A stretch of 64,000 nt of DNA, from assembly GCA_016744705.1 (NCBI GenBank), contig JADGDU010000002.1:124001-188000 (forward strand). Direction: 5' to 3'. Source of the DNA: Candidatus Krumholzibacteriia bacterium. Lineage in GTDB: Bacteria > Krumholzibacteriota > Krumholzibacteriia > LZORAL124-64-63. The position numbers were made by a program, and so were the translations under genes. Position 1 is the stretch's first letter, and the number at the start of each line of letters is the position of its first letter. Below are positions 37,562 to 46,883 of this stretch, in pieces. A model generated the notes under the pieces. It had not been told where the DNA came from and did not search any database. It worked only from the letters and a program-made list of their open reading frames with translations.

Positions 37562-38584
37562 TTAAGCCTCCCCGTACCCCTTGGGATTGCCTTCCTGCCA
37601 GCGCCAGGAATCGGCACACATCTGCTGCAAATCCCGCTTGGCAGCCCACTCCAGTTTCTCTGCGGCCAAGTTTGGCTCTGCATAACATGTAGCAATGTCT
37701 CCAGGCCGGCGGTCCACCACTGTGTAGGCTACATCCCTACCTGAGGCGATTTCCGCCGCTTTGACCATCTCCAGCACGGAATAACCGGTGCCAGTGCCCA
37801 AATTAATGGGAGTACAACCTGGCATCTGGCCAAGCTTGTCGATGGCTGCCAAATGTCCCAGAGCCAGATCCACCACATGAATGTAATCGCGCACCCCGGT
37901 GCCGTCGGGGGTATCATAATCGTCCCCAAAAATGCTTAGTTTTTCTCGCATTCCCACGGCCACCTGCATCACAAAGGGCATCAAGTTGTTGGGGATTCCC
38001 TGAGGATCTTCGCCAATGCGGCCACTCTCATGGGCTCCAATGGGATTAAAGTACCGCAACAGAACACACCGCCAGCGATCATCAGCCACACACAGGTCTC
38101 GCATGATTTCTTCAATGAAGAGCTTGGTCTTGCCATAGGGGTTGGTGGCCGAAAGAGGGAAGTCTTCCGTGATGGGCACGGTGGCTGGGTCTCCGTACAC
38201 CGTAGCGGAGGAACTGAAGACGATGTTAAAGCAGTTATTATCCTGCATCACCTTGAGCAGTTCGATGGTGCCGAAGATATTGTTTTCATAATACCGCAGA
38301 GGGATTTCACAGCTCTCACCCACGGCTTTCAGGCCGGCGAAATGCACCACAGCGTCAAATGTCTGGCCTTCAAAAACCTTCTGCAGGGCTGGACCGTCGC
38401 AAATATCCACTTCATGAAACGTGAGCGACCGGCCTGTGAGCTCCTGTACCCGCCGCAAACTCTCTTCACAGCTGTTATCCAAATTATCCACCACGACCAC
38501 GTCATGGCCTGCGTTCAGCAACTCGAGGCAAGTATGACTGCCAATGTACCCCGCGCCGCCGGTCACCAGAATGGTTTTGCCCAT
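37562..38584 (-). CDS. galE: UDP-glucose 4-epimerase
   Basis: The ATG at 38584 with GGGAG upstream is chosen because it starts [17 protein letters not shown], the normal GalE N terminus; the frame continues 105 bases further up. The 340 residues match the family's usual length. NAD-binding GGAGYIG, the VDNLDNS strand-end, [10 protein letters not shown], the SSSATVYG serine strand and the catalytic YGKTK tyrosine-lysine pair are all present, as is [11 protein letters not shown]. It interconverts UDP-glucose and UDP-galactose for surface polysaccharide or galactose use. A GGGGAGGCTTAAGCCTCCCC palindrome overlaps the stop codon (37554-37573) and may act in termination. Confidence 0.96.
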   Translation of the reverse strand: MGKTILVTGGAGYIGSHTCLELLNAGHDVVVVDNLDNSCEESLRRVQELTGRSLTFHEVDICDGPALQKVFEGQTFDAVVHFAGLKAVGESCEIPLRYYENNIFGTIELLKVMQDNNCFNIVFSSSATVYGDPATVPITEDFPLSATNPYGKTKLFIEEIMRDLCVADDRWRCVLLRYFNPIGAHESGRIGEDPQGIPNNLMPFVMQVAVGMREKLSIFGDDYDTPDGTGVRDYIHVVDLALGHLAAIDKLGQMPGCTPINLGTGTGYSVLEMVKAAEIASGRDVAYTVVDRRPGDIATCYAEPNLAAEKLEWAAKRDLQQMCADSWRWQEGNPKGYGEA

Positions 38585-38708
38585 CAGTCTATCTCCCGAT
38601 AATTGTTGAGAAGAAACATCAACTTCCAGGATCATCTCCCCAGAAGGATCCATTGTCCAGACTTTGTGGGCAACATCGGCCACCCTCACAAGTTACTAAA
38701 GATAAAAA

Positions 38709-38732
38709 AGGCCCCCGGTATACCGGAGGCCT
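38709..38732 (-). terminator. Orphan intrinsic terminator
   Basis: AGGCC-CCGGTATACCGG-GGCCT is near-palindromic and on the - strand is followed by TTTTTT. No - strand gene precedes it, so it terminates an unseen transcript or is left from a lost gene. Confidence 0.65.
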
Positions 38733-38765
38733 CAAAACAGAAGAGAGTTTTTAGTTTTCGGTGAG

Positions 38766-38867
38766 CCCGAAATTGTGCACGGCGACTCCTGATTCAATGT
38801 CAAGTGATGTCAGGACATGTTTTGCGGGACTTTTTGCTCAAACCCAGCAGCCATGCACAATTTCCGG
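38766..38867. repeat. Long-range inverted repeat (17-base arms, 15 of 17 paired)
   Basis: CCCGAAATTGTGCACGG at 38766-38782 is complementary to CCATGCACAATTTCCGG at 38851-38867 with two mismatches, leaving a 68-base loop. An RNA from either strand would form a large stem-loop. Confidence 0.6.
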
Positions 38868-39039
38868 AACACCGGAACCTCAAAATGCGTCTTATTTAAC
38901 TCCCCCACAACTCAGCTTTTTGTTCAATAAGCTTTCTCAATGACAAAAGGAATTTTAACCGAAAAAGGTACCTAATGCCAAGCTCAATCTTAATTTATCA
39001 CGAAAATTTTAACTTTATCGCATTTTTGGGTCATTCCTG

Positions 39040-39069
39040 TTGACAATGACCACCAAACTCATCTACAAT
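39040..39069 (+). promoter_or_regulatory. Sigma-70-type promoter of the small secreted protein gene
   Basis: TTGACA (39040-39045), an 18-base spacer and TACAAT (39064-39069) lie 48 bases before the ATG at 39118. Confidence 0.7.
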
Positions 39070-39117
39070 ATTCTTCGTTCGGTTTAATAAGGATAACACA
39101 AAAAATGGAGGATGACC

Positions 39118-39705
39118 ATGAAATTTGTCAATGTATTGTTGATCGCCGCGGTTTTGATGGCTGGTGCGGCCTTTGCTGACGAAAAAATGATCGATGACCA
39201 AAATGCTTTGCCTAACGCCGCCACCCGTGGCACCATCAATGGCACCCTCAATGAAAACTCATCCACATACGATCGCATCTATTCAGGCACACTGAGCCTG
39301 GACTGCGCCTCTCCAGTGAGCGATTCCGGCAATGATGGTACTTATTTTGAAATGATCTGCTTCCAGGTCTCCGACAGCGAACCAATCGAAATGATCACCG
39401 ATCCTGCCCTGACTACCATTGGTGATACCTTCTTCACCATCTACTGTGATCCTTTTGATATGGCAGCCCCTGAAATGAACGTCGTTCTCACCGATGACGA
39501 TGGTGGCGAAGGCCTGTTGAGCGCCTACACCGTGGAAGATGGCCTGACTTTGACCGTGGGCAACACCTACTACTTGGTAGTGACCACTTACGCCCCTGAT
39601 AACATGGGCGACTTCTCCATCACCACCAGCGGCAACATCATTGAATGTGGCACCGTGGCTACCGAGCTCGGCAGCTGGGACAGTCTGAAAGCTGACTACC
39701 GGTAA
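39118..39705 (+). CDS. Small secreted protein with WxxLKxxYR tail
   Basis: The ATG at 39118 is preferred over one two codons earlier because GGAGG is six bases upstream. Signal peptide MKFVNVLLIAAVLMAGAAFA, mature chain ~175 residues, beta-rich and acidic, with four Cys (LDCAS, MICF, YCDP, IECG) that could form disulfides. The middle resembles a pre-peptidase C-terminal domain (GNTYYLVVTTYAPDNMGDFSITTSG). The chain ends SWDSLKADYR, a tail shared in form with two other secreted proteins in this window. It has its own strong promoter and terminator, so it is probably well expressed. Function unknown. Confidence 0.82.
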   Translation: MKFVNVLLIAAVLMAGAAFADEKMIDDQNALPNAATRGTINGTLNENSSTYDRIYSGTLSLDCASPVSDSGNDGTYFEMICFQVSDSEPIEMITDPALTTIGDTFFTIYCDPFDMAAPEMNVVLTDDDGGEGLLSAYTVEDGLTLTVGNTYYLVVTTYAPDNMGDFSITTSGNIIECGTVATELGSWDSLKADYR

Positions 39706-39741
39706 ATCGGAGTACTTTCAATATCTTGTCTGATCGAAAAT

Positions 39742-39773
39742 AAAGGCCCCTGCTTCGGCAGGGGCCTTTTTTA
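39742..39773 (+). terminator. Intrinsic terminator of the small secreted protein gene
   Basis: AAAGGCCCCTGC pairs with GCAGGGGCCTTT around a TTCG-type loop and runs into TTTTTT. Confidence 0.92.
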
Positions 39774-39794
39774 TTCCGGAGTACTGCTGAGAAA

Positions 39795-42047
39795 CTAAGA
39801 GCGCCCCACCTCATAAGCAGACAAGGCTGCCATGTTCACAATTTCCTCCACAGAGGACCCACTGTAAACAATGTTGATGGGTTGCTTGAGACCATAAAGC
39901 ATGGGCCCGATGACCTCCCGCTGCCCCAGATGTCCGACCAATTTATAAGCAATGTTCGCACTTTGCAGATCTGGGAAAACCAATACATTGGCAGCTCCCA
40001 GAACCATGCAGTCGGGCACAGCCTGGCAGCAATTGTGAGGAGTGATCGCCGTATCGGCCTGCATCTCACCATCCACCTGCAAGTCGGGGTGACGCTCATG
40101 CAGCAGCTTCACCGCCTGGCGCACCTTACGGCTTTCAGGACGGTCGTTATCTCCAAAGTTGGAAAATGATAACATCCCCACAATGGGGTCCATTCCAAAG
40201 TGCCGCGCCACTGAAGCTGCCATCAAGGTGATCTCCACCAACTGCTCGGCATCCGGTTCGAAGTTCACCGTAGTATCGGCAAAGATGTAGGGCTTGCCCT
40301 CCACTAAAATCAAATGAACGCCCACCACTCTGTTCACGCCGTGGCGCATTTCAGCCAGAGTGAGCACCGGGCGCAGAGTATCCACATAAGAACGCTGGGC
40401 TCCACACACCATGCCTTCTGCCTCCCCTGTGCGCAACATCATCACGCCGTGGTGAATGGGGCGGCGCACCATACGGTCTGCCTTGGCAAAATTGTATCCC
40501 TTGCGAGCACGCTCTGTGAACAGAACCTGAGCCATGGCTTCGATGTTGGGACAATCGGCCGGGTCCTTCAGGGCCATGCCACTGAGGTTGATCTGCAAGG
40601 ATTCGGCTTTGGTTTTTATGGTTTCAATATTTCCCAGCAAAATGGGACTGCAGTAACCTTCGTCCACACAAATGCGACAGGCTTCCAGAACCCGGTCCTC
40701 ATCACCTTCGGCAAAGACAATTTTCCGCAACTGGCTTTTGGCCTTGCCACGGATGGTCTGCATCACCTGGCGACTGCGGTTGGTCAAGCCTTCAAGTTGC
40801 TCGCGATAGGCATTCCAATCGCTGATGGGTTCTCCAGCCACCCCCGTTTCACAGGCCGTTTTGGCCACGGCGAAGGCCACAATGGACAAAACCCGGCTAT
40901 CAAAGGGCTTGGGGATGATGTATTGGGGGCCAAATTCGAAATGTTCATCGGCGTAGGCTGAGGTCACTTCCGCAGGCACAGGCTGGGAAGCCAGGTCGGC
41001 CAGCGCATGGGCCGCTGCCAATTTCATCTCTTCGTTGATAGCCGTGGCGCGCACATCCAGAGCCCCACGAAAAATAAAGGGGAAGCCCAGAACATTGTTC
41101 ACCTGGTTGGGAAAATCGCTGCGTCCGGTGGCCATGATCACATCCGGGCGGGCGTCCATGGCATCGGGATAAGTGATTTCAGGATCGGGATTCGCCATGG
41201 CAAAAACAATGGGCTTATCGGCCATGGAGCGAACCATGTCTTTGTCCACCAGGCCAGCCACGGAGCAGCCCAGGAAGAAGTCGGCGCCCTTCATGGCTTC
41301 GGCCAAAGTGCGGCATTTCGTCTCATTGGCGAAATACTCTTTGTACTCGTTCATGCCCTCTTTACGACCCTTGTAACAAACGCCTTTGCTGTCGGCCAGC
41401 AGGAAGTTTTTACGGGGCACCCCCAGACGTTCCACCAGCTTGGCGCAGGCAATGGCCGCCGCGCCGGCACCACTGACGACAACCTTCAGCTCTTCAATTT
41501 TCTTTCCCTGAATTTTTGCGGCATTAATAAGCCCGGCAGCCGAGATGATCGCTGTGCCATGCTGGTCGTCGTGAAAGACCGGAATGTTCATAGTCTCACG
41601 CAGCTTCTTTTCAATGACGAAGCACTCGGGAGCCTTGATATCCTCAAGGTTGATTCCGCCAACCGTCGGTTCCAACATCTGGCAGAACTTGATAATTTCC
41701 TCAGGATCTTCGCTGTTAATTTCCAGATCAAAAACATCAACGTGGCCAAATTTCTTGAACAGAACACCCTTGCCCTCCATGACTGGTTTTCCAGCCAGGG
41801 CGCCAATATTCCCCAATCCCAGCACCGCTGAACCATTGCTGACAACGGCTACCAGATTGCCACGGTTGGTATAGAGATAAGCATCGTGAGGATTCTTTTC
41901 GATGGCCAGGCACGGGACAGCAACACCGGGAGAATATGCCAGCGAAAGATCGCGGGCAGTGAGGCATGGTTTGGTGGGAACAACTTCTACTTTTCCCGGT
42001 CGACCTTTGCGGTGATAATCAAGAGCTGCTTGATCTCGGTGAGCCAT
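39795..42047 (-). CDS. maeB: NADP-type malic enzyme fused to a phosphotransacetylase-like domain (MaeB)
   Basis: The ATG at 42047 ([19 protein letters not shown]) matches the usual MaeB start; the frame extends 60 bases further. Residues ~1-430 are malic enzyme: [61 protein letters not shown] (nucleotide loop). Residues ~430-750 are the phosphotransacetylase-like domain ([51 protein letters not shown]), often regulatory by acetyl-CoA. It converts malate to pyruvate and CO2 with NADPH formation. The length of ~750 residues is normal for the fusion. It is divergent from the channel gene. Confidence 0.95.
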   Translation of the reverse strand: MAHRDQAALDYHRKGRPGKVEVVPTKPCLTARDLSLAYSPGVAVPCLAIEKNPHDAYLYTNRGNLVAVVSNGSAVLGLGNIGALAGKPVMEGKGVLFKKFGHVDVFDLEINSEDPEEIIKFCQMLEPTVGGINLEDIKAPECFVIEKKLRETMNIPVFHDDQHGTAIISAAGLINAAKIQGKKIEELKVVVSGAGAAAIACAKLVERLGVPRKNFLLADSKGVCYKGRKEGMNEYKEYFANETKCRTLAEAMKGADFFLGCSVAGLVDKDMVRSMADKPIVFAMANPDPEITYPDAMDARPDVIMATGRSDFPNQVNNVLGFPFIFRGALDVRATAINEEMKLAAAHALADLASQPVPAEVTSAYADEHFEFGPQYIIPKPFDSRVLSIVAFAVAKTACETGVAGEPISDWNAYREQLEGLTNRSRQVMQTIRGKAKSQLRKIVFAEGDEDRVLEACRICVDEGYCSPILLGNIETIKTKAESLQINLSGMALKDPADCPNIEAMAQVLFTERARKGYNFAKADRMVRRPIHHGVMMLRTGEAEGMVCGAQRSYVDTLRPVLTLAEMRHGVNRVVGVHLILVEGKPYIFADTTVNFEPDAEQLVEITLMAASVARHFGMDPIVGMLSFSNFGDNDRPESRKVRQAVKLLHERHPDLQVDGEMQADTAITPHNCCQAVPDCMVLGAANVLVFPDLQSANIAYKLVGHLGQREVIGPMLYGLKQPINIVYSGSSVEEIVNMAALSAYEVGRS

Positions 42048-42221
42048 GACTCTCTGCCTTTCCCGGCCAGGCCAGCCATGGCCTGCCCTCGAATTGAACG
42101 CAGCCACGCCCCGTACAGGATCATACCTTGCACGATGGGCTCCATTCGGAATATGCTGAGATTAGATTCAACCTTATCGGCGCCGATGTCCAGCTTTAAG
42201 GTGCCCAAGAAACCTACCGGA

Positions 42222-43319
42222 ATGGAATGTTTTATGGAATGGCTCACTGGTAATCTCTCCCTCTACCTTGGCGAAGTGGGATCCGTCATCCGCGGCACAG
42301 TCCTGGTGGTGGCCGTAATAATTTTCCTGAACATCATGAGCCGCCTCCTGCAGAAACATGCCGGCAAGTCCCATGATAGTAAATTTAGAAATCAGTTGAT
42401 CATGTTTGGGGCCTCCTTTGTGGGGTTGTTGATGGTGATACTCGGACTGCCCATTGACTCAGCAACCAGAGGACAGCTGTTCAGCCTTATCGGAATCATT
42501 TTCTCCGCTGGTATCGCCCTCAGTTCCAGTACTTTCATCAGCAACGCCATGGCCGGTATCATGCTCAAAAACGTGCGCAATTTTCGCACGGGAGATTTTG
42601 TCAAAACAGATGAAGTGTTTGGACGCGTCACTGAACGCGGACTTTTCCATACGGAGATTCAAACTCCAGACCGCGACCTGACCACCTTACCCAACCTTTA
42701 TCTGGCGACCAGCCCCGTTACTGTGGTGCGCCAAAGCGGTACGATCATCAGCGCGAAGGTTTCCCTGGGTTACGATGTTCACCACACTACGGTGGAAGAA
42801 ATTTTGCTTGAGGCAGCCGGAAGCATCGGCTTGCAGGACCCCTTTGTTCAGGTGCTGGATTTGGGTGACTACAGCATCGTTTACCGGGTGGCCGGTCTGC
42901 TCACCGAGACCAAGCAATTGCTGGCATACCGTTCCCGGCTGCGGGTGGCCATGCTGGATGGCCTGCATCTCGGTGGTGTGGAAATCGTATCACCCCAATT
43001 CAACAATGCCCGTGTTTTGGACCCGGCCCTGGAATTTATTCCTAAACATAGCCGTCCTAAAAAAGCGCCCGCCGCCGACGCTGCCCCTGTGGATGTGGCT
43101 TTTGATAAAGCCGAAGAAGCAGAAGGATTGAGTGATAAGCGCATGGAATTGACCAAACTGGAAGAGTCCTTGAAAGAACTGCAAAAAGAGTCCAAAGGGT
43201 CATCTGGTTCAGGGAAAGAAGCCTTTGAGGCCCAGATCAGTCGAATGCAGGGTGAAATTGACTCTTTAGAATCCACCATAGCCGAGGCTGAAAACCAGGA
43301 AACTGATAAAGACGTTTGA
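42222..43319 (+). CDS. MscS-family mechanosensitive channel protein with C-terminal coiled coil
   Basis: The ATG at 42222 is used because translation upstream of it looks non-coding and overlaps the malic enzyme gene; an ATG at 42234 is equally possible. Three membrane helices (VIRGTVLVVAVIIFLNIM, LIMFGASFVGLLMVILGLP, LFSLIGIIFSAGIALSSS) precede the MscS pore/beta motif: FISNAMAGIMLKNVRNFRTGDFVKTDEVFGRVTERGLFHTEIQTPDRDLTTLPN. The family opens on membrane tension to release solutes on osmotic downshift. The last ~75 residues are a charged coiled coil (LTKLEESLKELQKE, QISRMQGEIDSLESTIAEAE) not present in E. coli MscS. Confidence 0.9.
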   Translation: MECFMEWLTGNLSLYLGEVGSVIRGTVLVVAVIIFLNIMSRLLQKHAGKSHDSKFRNQLIMFGASFVGLLMVILGLPIDSATRGQLFSLIGIIFSAGIALSSSTFISNAMAGIMLKNVRNFRTGDFVKTDEVFGRVTERGLFHTEIQTPDRDLTTLPNLYLATSPVTVVRQSGTIISAKVSLGYDVHHTTVEEILLEAAGSIGLQDPFVQVLDLGDYSIVYRVAGLLTETKQLLAYRSRLRVAMLDGLHLGGVEIVSPQFNNARVLDPALEFIPKHSRPKKAPAADAAPVDVAFDKAEEAEGLSDKRMELTKLEESLKELQKESKGSSGSGKEAFEAQISRMQGEIDSLESTIAEAENQETDKDV

Positions 43320-43376
43320 TTTTAATCTATCCCGATAAAAGTGGTGGGATTTCCTTTCCCCAAAACTTTCGTATTA

Positions 43377-43385
43377 TGGTATAAT
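43377..43385 (+). promoter_or_regulatory. Extended -10 promoter candidate (TGG-TATAAT)
   Basis: A perfect TATAAT (43380-43385) preceded by TGG, without a recognisable -35. Transcription would begin near 43392, just ahead of a structured element with a T run. Confidence 0.5.
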
Positions 43386-43412
43386 AGGATGATGAATGTG
43401 ATAAAGGGTGGT

Positions 43413-43458
43413 GCCATTCAGTTGCCTGAAAGCAACGTGATATGGGCTGCTTTTTTTT
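43413..43458 (+). terminator. Nested hairpin followed by eight T: terminator or leader attenuator
   Basis: GCCAT (43413) pairs with ATGGGC (43442, one bulge) and encloses GTTGC/GCAAC (43421-43436) with a CTGAAA loop; TTTTTTTT follows at 43451. It may end mscS transcripts, or act as an attenuator or small-RNA terminator for transcripts from the -10 element at 43380. Confidence 0.5.
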
Positions 43459-43498
43459 AGACTTCAGGCCTTTGGCCCTTTATAAGGAGATCTCGTCC

Positions 43499-45178
43499 AT
43501 GAGAAAACATCTGCTGGCTTTCGCCCTTTTGGCGGCGATGGCCCTGAGCTTCGCCGGCCCTGCTGTTGCCGCCACCACAGAAATGTGGTCCCAACAGCAC
43601 GATGGTGGCGGAGATTATATTGATTCTGGAACCCTGGTATCCCAGGCTCCTGACGGGCACCTGGTGGTGGCCGGCGAGTCCACCGAAACCACCGGCGGCG
43701 CCGACCTCTATGTGCGCAAGCTCGACAAAGACAACGGCAACCAAATTTGGGAATTCCGGTATGACGGAGTGGACGATAAAGATGTCGCCGTCTCCGACGT
43801 AGCCTGGGATTCCTTTGGCCAACTTCTGCTTTCAGGCTTTATCAAAAGTTGCGTTGGCTGAGGCGCTGGTGATGATGTCGTCGTGTTCAAACTCGACGGC
43901 ATGACCGGGGAGGTTCTCTGGTCTCAACATTACGCAAGCCCTGAAGGAATCAACGAAGCAGCTTTGGGTCTGGACCTGGACAGCCAGGACGATGTCTTCA
44001 TCACCGGCCGGGCCCAGGTAGGCGCCCAAAGTGATGAAGCCATGACCATGAAGTTGGATGGCTCTTCGGGTGATATCCTCTGGATGGATACCTTTGGTGG
44101 ATCGGCCGGTTTCGATGACATTTCCTGGGAATTGGTGATTGGCTCTGACGATCATCCGGTGATTTCCGGGTTTGTTGTTAACACAGGCGCCGTGGCCAAT
44201 TATTTTGTGCGCAAGATGGACAATACGACTGGTGATGTCATCTGGGACAAACGTGGGCCTCAAGCTCAGGATAACGTCACAAACCGCGGCACCTGGTTGT
44301 CTCTTATGGACAACGATGACGTGGTTATGTGCCAGCGCGTTTTCGGCGCCAATGGTTACGATGTCTACCTGCATCGCTTTGCAGGCACTGACGGCAGCAC
44401 CCTTTGGTCCCGCACTTTTGACAATTCCACCCACAGTGGTGATGACCCCAAAAACATGGCCCGGGATGCTGACGGCAACCTGGTGATTGTTGGCGTCCAG
44501 GACATCAGCTGGAACTACAACTTCATGGTCCTCAAAATTGACGGCACCAACGGCGAAACCATGTGGAACTCGGGTTACGACGGGCCTCCCGGCTGGTACG
44601 ACGTGGCCACCACAGTGACCAACGGTCCTGGTGGCAGCGTTATTGTCTCCGGATTGAGTGATGGCAGCGGCACCGGTTGGGACTGGGCCACCGTGGCCTA
44701 CGACGGAACCGACGGCACCCAACAATGGGAAAAACGTTTCGATGGTCCAACCAGCCAAAGTGACGAGCCCAGCCAGGTTATTGCCAATAGCAGCGGTGAA
44801 ATTTTTGTCACCGGTTATGGTTATGGATCCGGTACCAACAAGGACATGTTCACCATCTGCTATCAGGTTGCAACTCTGAGCGCGGTGGGCGATACACCTG
44901 CAATGGCCAGTCTGACCAATGCTTGGCCCAATCCGTTCAACCCTCGGATTAATTTCAGTTTTGATCTGCCCCGCAGCGCCCACGCCCACCTGGCCGTGTA
45001 CGATTTGCGTGGACACCAAATCACCACCCTGGTAGACGGCGTGCTGGCCGAAGGCACCCACACCACCAGCTGGAATGGTGTGGACCCCCAAGGTCGTGCC
45101 ATGCCTGGCGGTGTCTATCTCGCCATAATGACCAGTGGTGATATTCGGAGCACACAAAAGATCGTTCTGGCAAAATAA
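43499..45178 (+). CDS. Secreted propeller protein with FlgD-like C-terminal domain, interrupted by an in-frame TGA
   Basis: The ATG at 43499 lies behind AAGGAGA with signal peptide LLAFALLAAMALSFAGPAVAA. Codon 121 (43859-43861) is TGA, but the same frame continues for 438 codons with unbroken homologous sequence, so this was one gene. Around it the protein reads LLSGFIKSCVG-stop-GAGDDVVVFKLDG. Repeats of the form V(F/R)K(L/M)D-xTGxxxW continue on both sides (VRKLDKDNGNQIWEF, FKLDGMTGEVLWSQH, MKLDGSSGDILWMDT, LKIDGTNGETMWNSG), PQQ-like propeller blades. The C terminus is the FlgD-like module ending KIVLAK. A G-to-T change of a GGA codon, a sequencing error or recoding are all possible. Confidence 0.75.
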
Positions 45179-45202
45179 TCAGTCCGCAGTATCATGTTCT
45201 GT

Positions 45203-45236
45203 GCGGCCTGGCCTTATGGTCGGGCCGCTTTTTTTT
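45203..45236 (+). terminator. Intrinsic terminator after the interrupted propeller gene
   Basis: GCGGCCTGGCC pairs with GGTCGGGCCGC (with G-T pairs) around TTAT and is followed by eight T. Confidence 0.88.
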
Positions 45237-45258
45237 GAATCTAACCGGAGGGTTGAGA

Positions 45259-45825
45259 ATGAAATCGATCACAACAATATTGGCCATTACCATTTTTTCC
45301 TGTCTGACCAGTTCAGGTTGGGCCCAGACTACGCAGACCATTCCACCGCCTCCCCCTCAGGAGCAAACATACCAAGTGGATACTCCCAGCCCGGCGGGCC
45401 CTTTTGCCAAAGGCAACAAACGAGCCAACCTGGTGGGCGGCGCTGGTAGTTCTTATGGACAGACCTACCTCATCTTAGGTGGCGGTATCAGTTATTTTGT
45501 AGCCGATGGCCTCTCCCTTGGACTGGCTGGTGAAGGTTGGCTTCTGCAGGATCCTACCTTTTGGAAAGTTTCCCCGGAAGTGCTCTACACCGTCTGGCAA
45601 ATGAAAAAGTTCAAACCTTATGTGGGGGCTTTCTATCGCAAAACCTTCATGTCTGGCGATTTCAAAGATTTCAATTCCTGGGGTGGCCGCGCTGGTGTGT
45701 CCTACCAAAATGGCGGCAGCTATGTCTCCTTGGGTGTGGTCCACGAAATGTATCTGGACTGCAATTCCAACCTCTTCGATTGCAGCACGACTTATCCGGA
45801 AATGAGTTTCTGGATATCTTTTTGA
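45259..45825 (+). CDS. Small outer-membrane beta-barrel-like protein
   Basis: The ATG at 45259 is chosen because GGAGG sits seven bases upstream and it opens a signal peptide (ITTILAITIFSCLTSSGWA). After a Pro-rich segment (TIPPPPPQEQTY) the ~135-residue core has alternating strands: ANLVGGAGSSYGQTYLILGGGISYFVADGLSLGLAGEGWLL, YTVWQMKKFKPYVGAFYRKTF, GRAGVSYQNGGSYVSLGVVHEMYL, and ends MSFWISF with a terminal Phe, the hallmark of barrels inserted by BamA. Function unknown. Its terminator lies inside the convergent HNH gene, whose coding region overlaps this one by 34 bases. Confidence 0.75.
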   Translation: MKSITTILAITIFSCLTSSGWAQTTQTIPPPPPQEQTYQVDTPSPAGPFAKGNKRANLVGGAGSSYGQTYLILGGGISYFVADGLSLGLAGEGWLLQDPTFWKVSPEVLYTVWQMKKFKPYVGAFYRKTFMSGDFKDFNSWGGRAGVSYQNGGSYVSLGVVHEMYLDCNSNLFDCSTTYPEMSFWISF

Positions 45826-46883
45826 TTCGGAGAGACTTCTGCATCTCCATGGGGCGGGCGAACATTTCGCCCGCCTTTTTCGTGTAAAAAAGCATGGCAA
45901 ATGCTGCACAAGGTTATCAGGTTGGATATTTTGTTGGACCCTCCTAACCTGCGAGCAACAATATGATGAATTTCCAAAAACCAGGTATTCCCACAACCGG
46001 GCGTTTGGCACCGGTGCTGATCACGGCTTAAAACCTGGCGTTTTATGGAAGGTTTAATTGTGGCTTTGTTGGGCCGTCCGGGTTGGCAGATGCGGGCATC
46101 GCAACTGAGACGATCCAGTTCGTTTTCCGTCAAAGCAGTAATGCCCCGGCTGGTGGCGATGGTAGCATTTTGACATTCGGGACATTTCTGGACATGGATC
46201 TGAACTGGGGAAGCCTGGATGGATTGGGGGCTCTGTTTGGACTCCACCAACGAAGCCAGCCCCGCCAACAACAGCTCCACTTTTTTATAGCCGGCAGGAA
46301 CCCCGCCCAATTTGTGCAATTTCTCCCATAACTCTTCATAGCGGGCCAATTGCTCGGTGCTCATTTCCAACACCACTTTGTGTTTTACAACGGCCTTGGG
46401 AAGGTCTGATGGTGGAGGTGCCAGCAACTCACCTTGAGCAGGGTTTTTCTGGTTTTGGGTTTGAGCCATATTCCTCGCTCTGGCTACCTTTTTGGCCAAT
46501 TCCCTGCGAGGGGTTTTGCGGGCCTCATCCAGCCATTGGTCTACATTCTCCTGGCTAGCCACTTTTATCACTTCGCACGCTTTGGTGTAACCAATGTCGC
46601 CGTTGACAAGCTCCTTCTTCAGTTGGGGTAAATCATCCAATGATCTTGCCAGTTTCATAAAATTGGTGGTTTTAGAAGTGGAAAAGCCCAATTCCTGCTC
46701 TGCGTACAGGTAAATGGAGGCATATCCCAGGTCTTTGTAGAGCTTCCGGGAAACCATCTCCTGAAACCAGATCACGGCGCAATGTTTGGCCTGGGCCATG
46801 GTCTTTACAGCCTGTTGTAAGGCGGAATGAGCATCTTGGGCACAGGAGTGTTCAATAAATGGGGTCAAAATTGCGGTTGCCAT
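45792..46883 (-). CDS. HNH endonuclease domain protein
   Basis: The 363-residue protein starts at the ATG at 46883 with AAAGG upstream. The N-terminal ~150 residues are helical (SALQQAVKTMAQAKHCAVIWFQEMVSRKLYKDLGY, TTNFMKLARSLDDLPQLKKELV). The HNH nuclease motif lies at ~290-345: HRCQTPGCGNTWFLEIHHIVARRLGGSNKISNLITLCSICHAFLHE, with the two CxxC/CxxxC pairs and the HH catalytic His. This is the stand-alone HNH type that occurs in many copies in FCB and deltaproteobacterial genomes; its biological role is not established. The last ~30 residues read through the opposite gene's terminator and coding end, so they are probably not conserved. Confidence 0.88.
   Translation of the reverse strand: MATAILTPFIEHSCAQDAHSALQQAVKTMAQAKHCAVIWFQEMVSRKLYKDLGYASIYLYAEQELGFSTSKTTNFMKLARSLDDLPQLKKELVNGDIGYTKACEVIKVASQENVDQWLDEARKTPRRELAKKVARARNMAQTQNQKNPAQGELLAPPPSDLPKAVVKHKVVLEMSTEQLARYEELWEKLHKLGGVPAGYKKVELLLAGLASLVESKQSPQSIQASPVQIHVQKCPECQNATIATSRGITALTENELDRLSCDARICQPGRPNKATIKPSIKRQVLSRDQHRCQTPGCGNTWFLEIHHIVARRLGGSNKISNLITLCSICHAFLHEKGGRNVRPPHGDAEVSPNQKDIQKLISG
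45853..45880 (+). terminator. Intrinsic terminator of the barrel protein gene
   Basis: GGCGGGCGAA pairs with TTCGCCCGCC around CAT and is followed by TTTTT. It lies within the 3' end of the convergent HNH gene. Confidence 0.88.

Larger units (their letters stand above)
38585..39117. other. Intergenic region with orphan terminator, long inverted repeat and promoter
   Basis: No gene of normal length is supported. It holds an outward-facing terminator, a 17-base inverted repeat with a 68-base loop, and the promoter of the following small secreted protein gene; each is listed separately. On the - strand a short frame ends with ...VHNFGLTEN just before the terminator, but it lacks a start codon and is interrupted upstream, so it may be a gene remnant. 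Confidence 0.55.

Noticed and set aside
38766..38867. Integron attC site
   Set aside because: The inverted repeat lacks the RYYYAAC/GTTRRRY core sites and no integrase is near.
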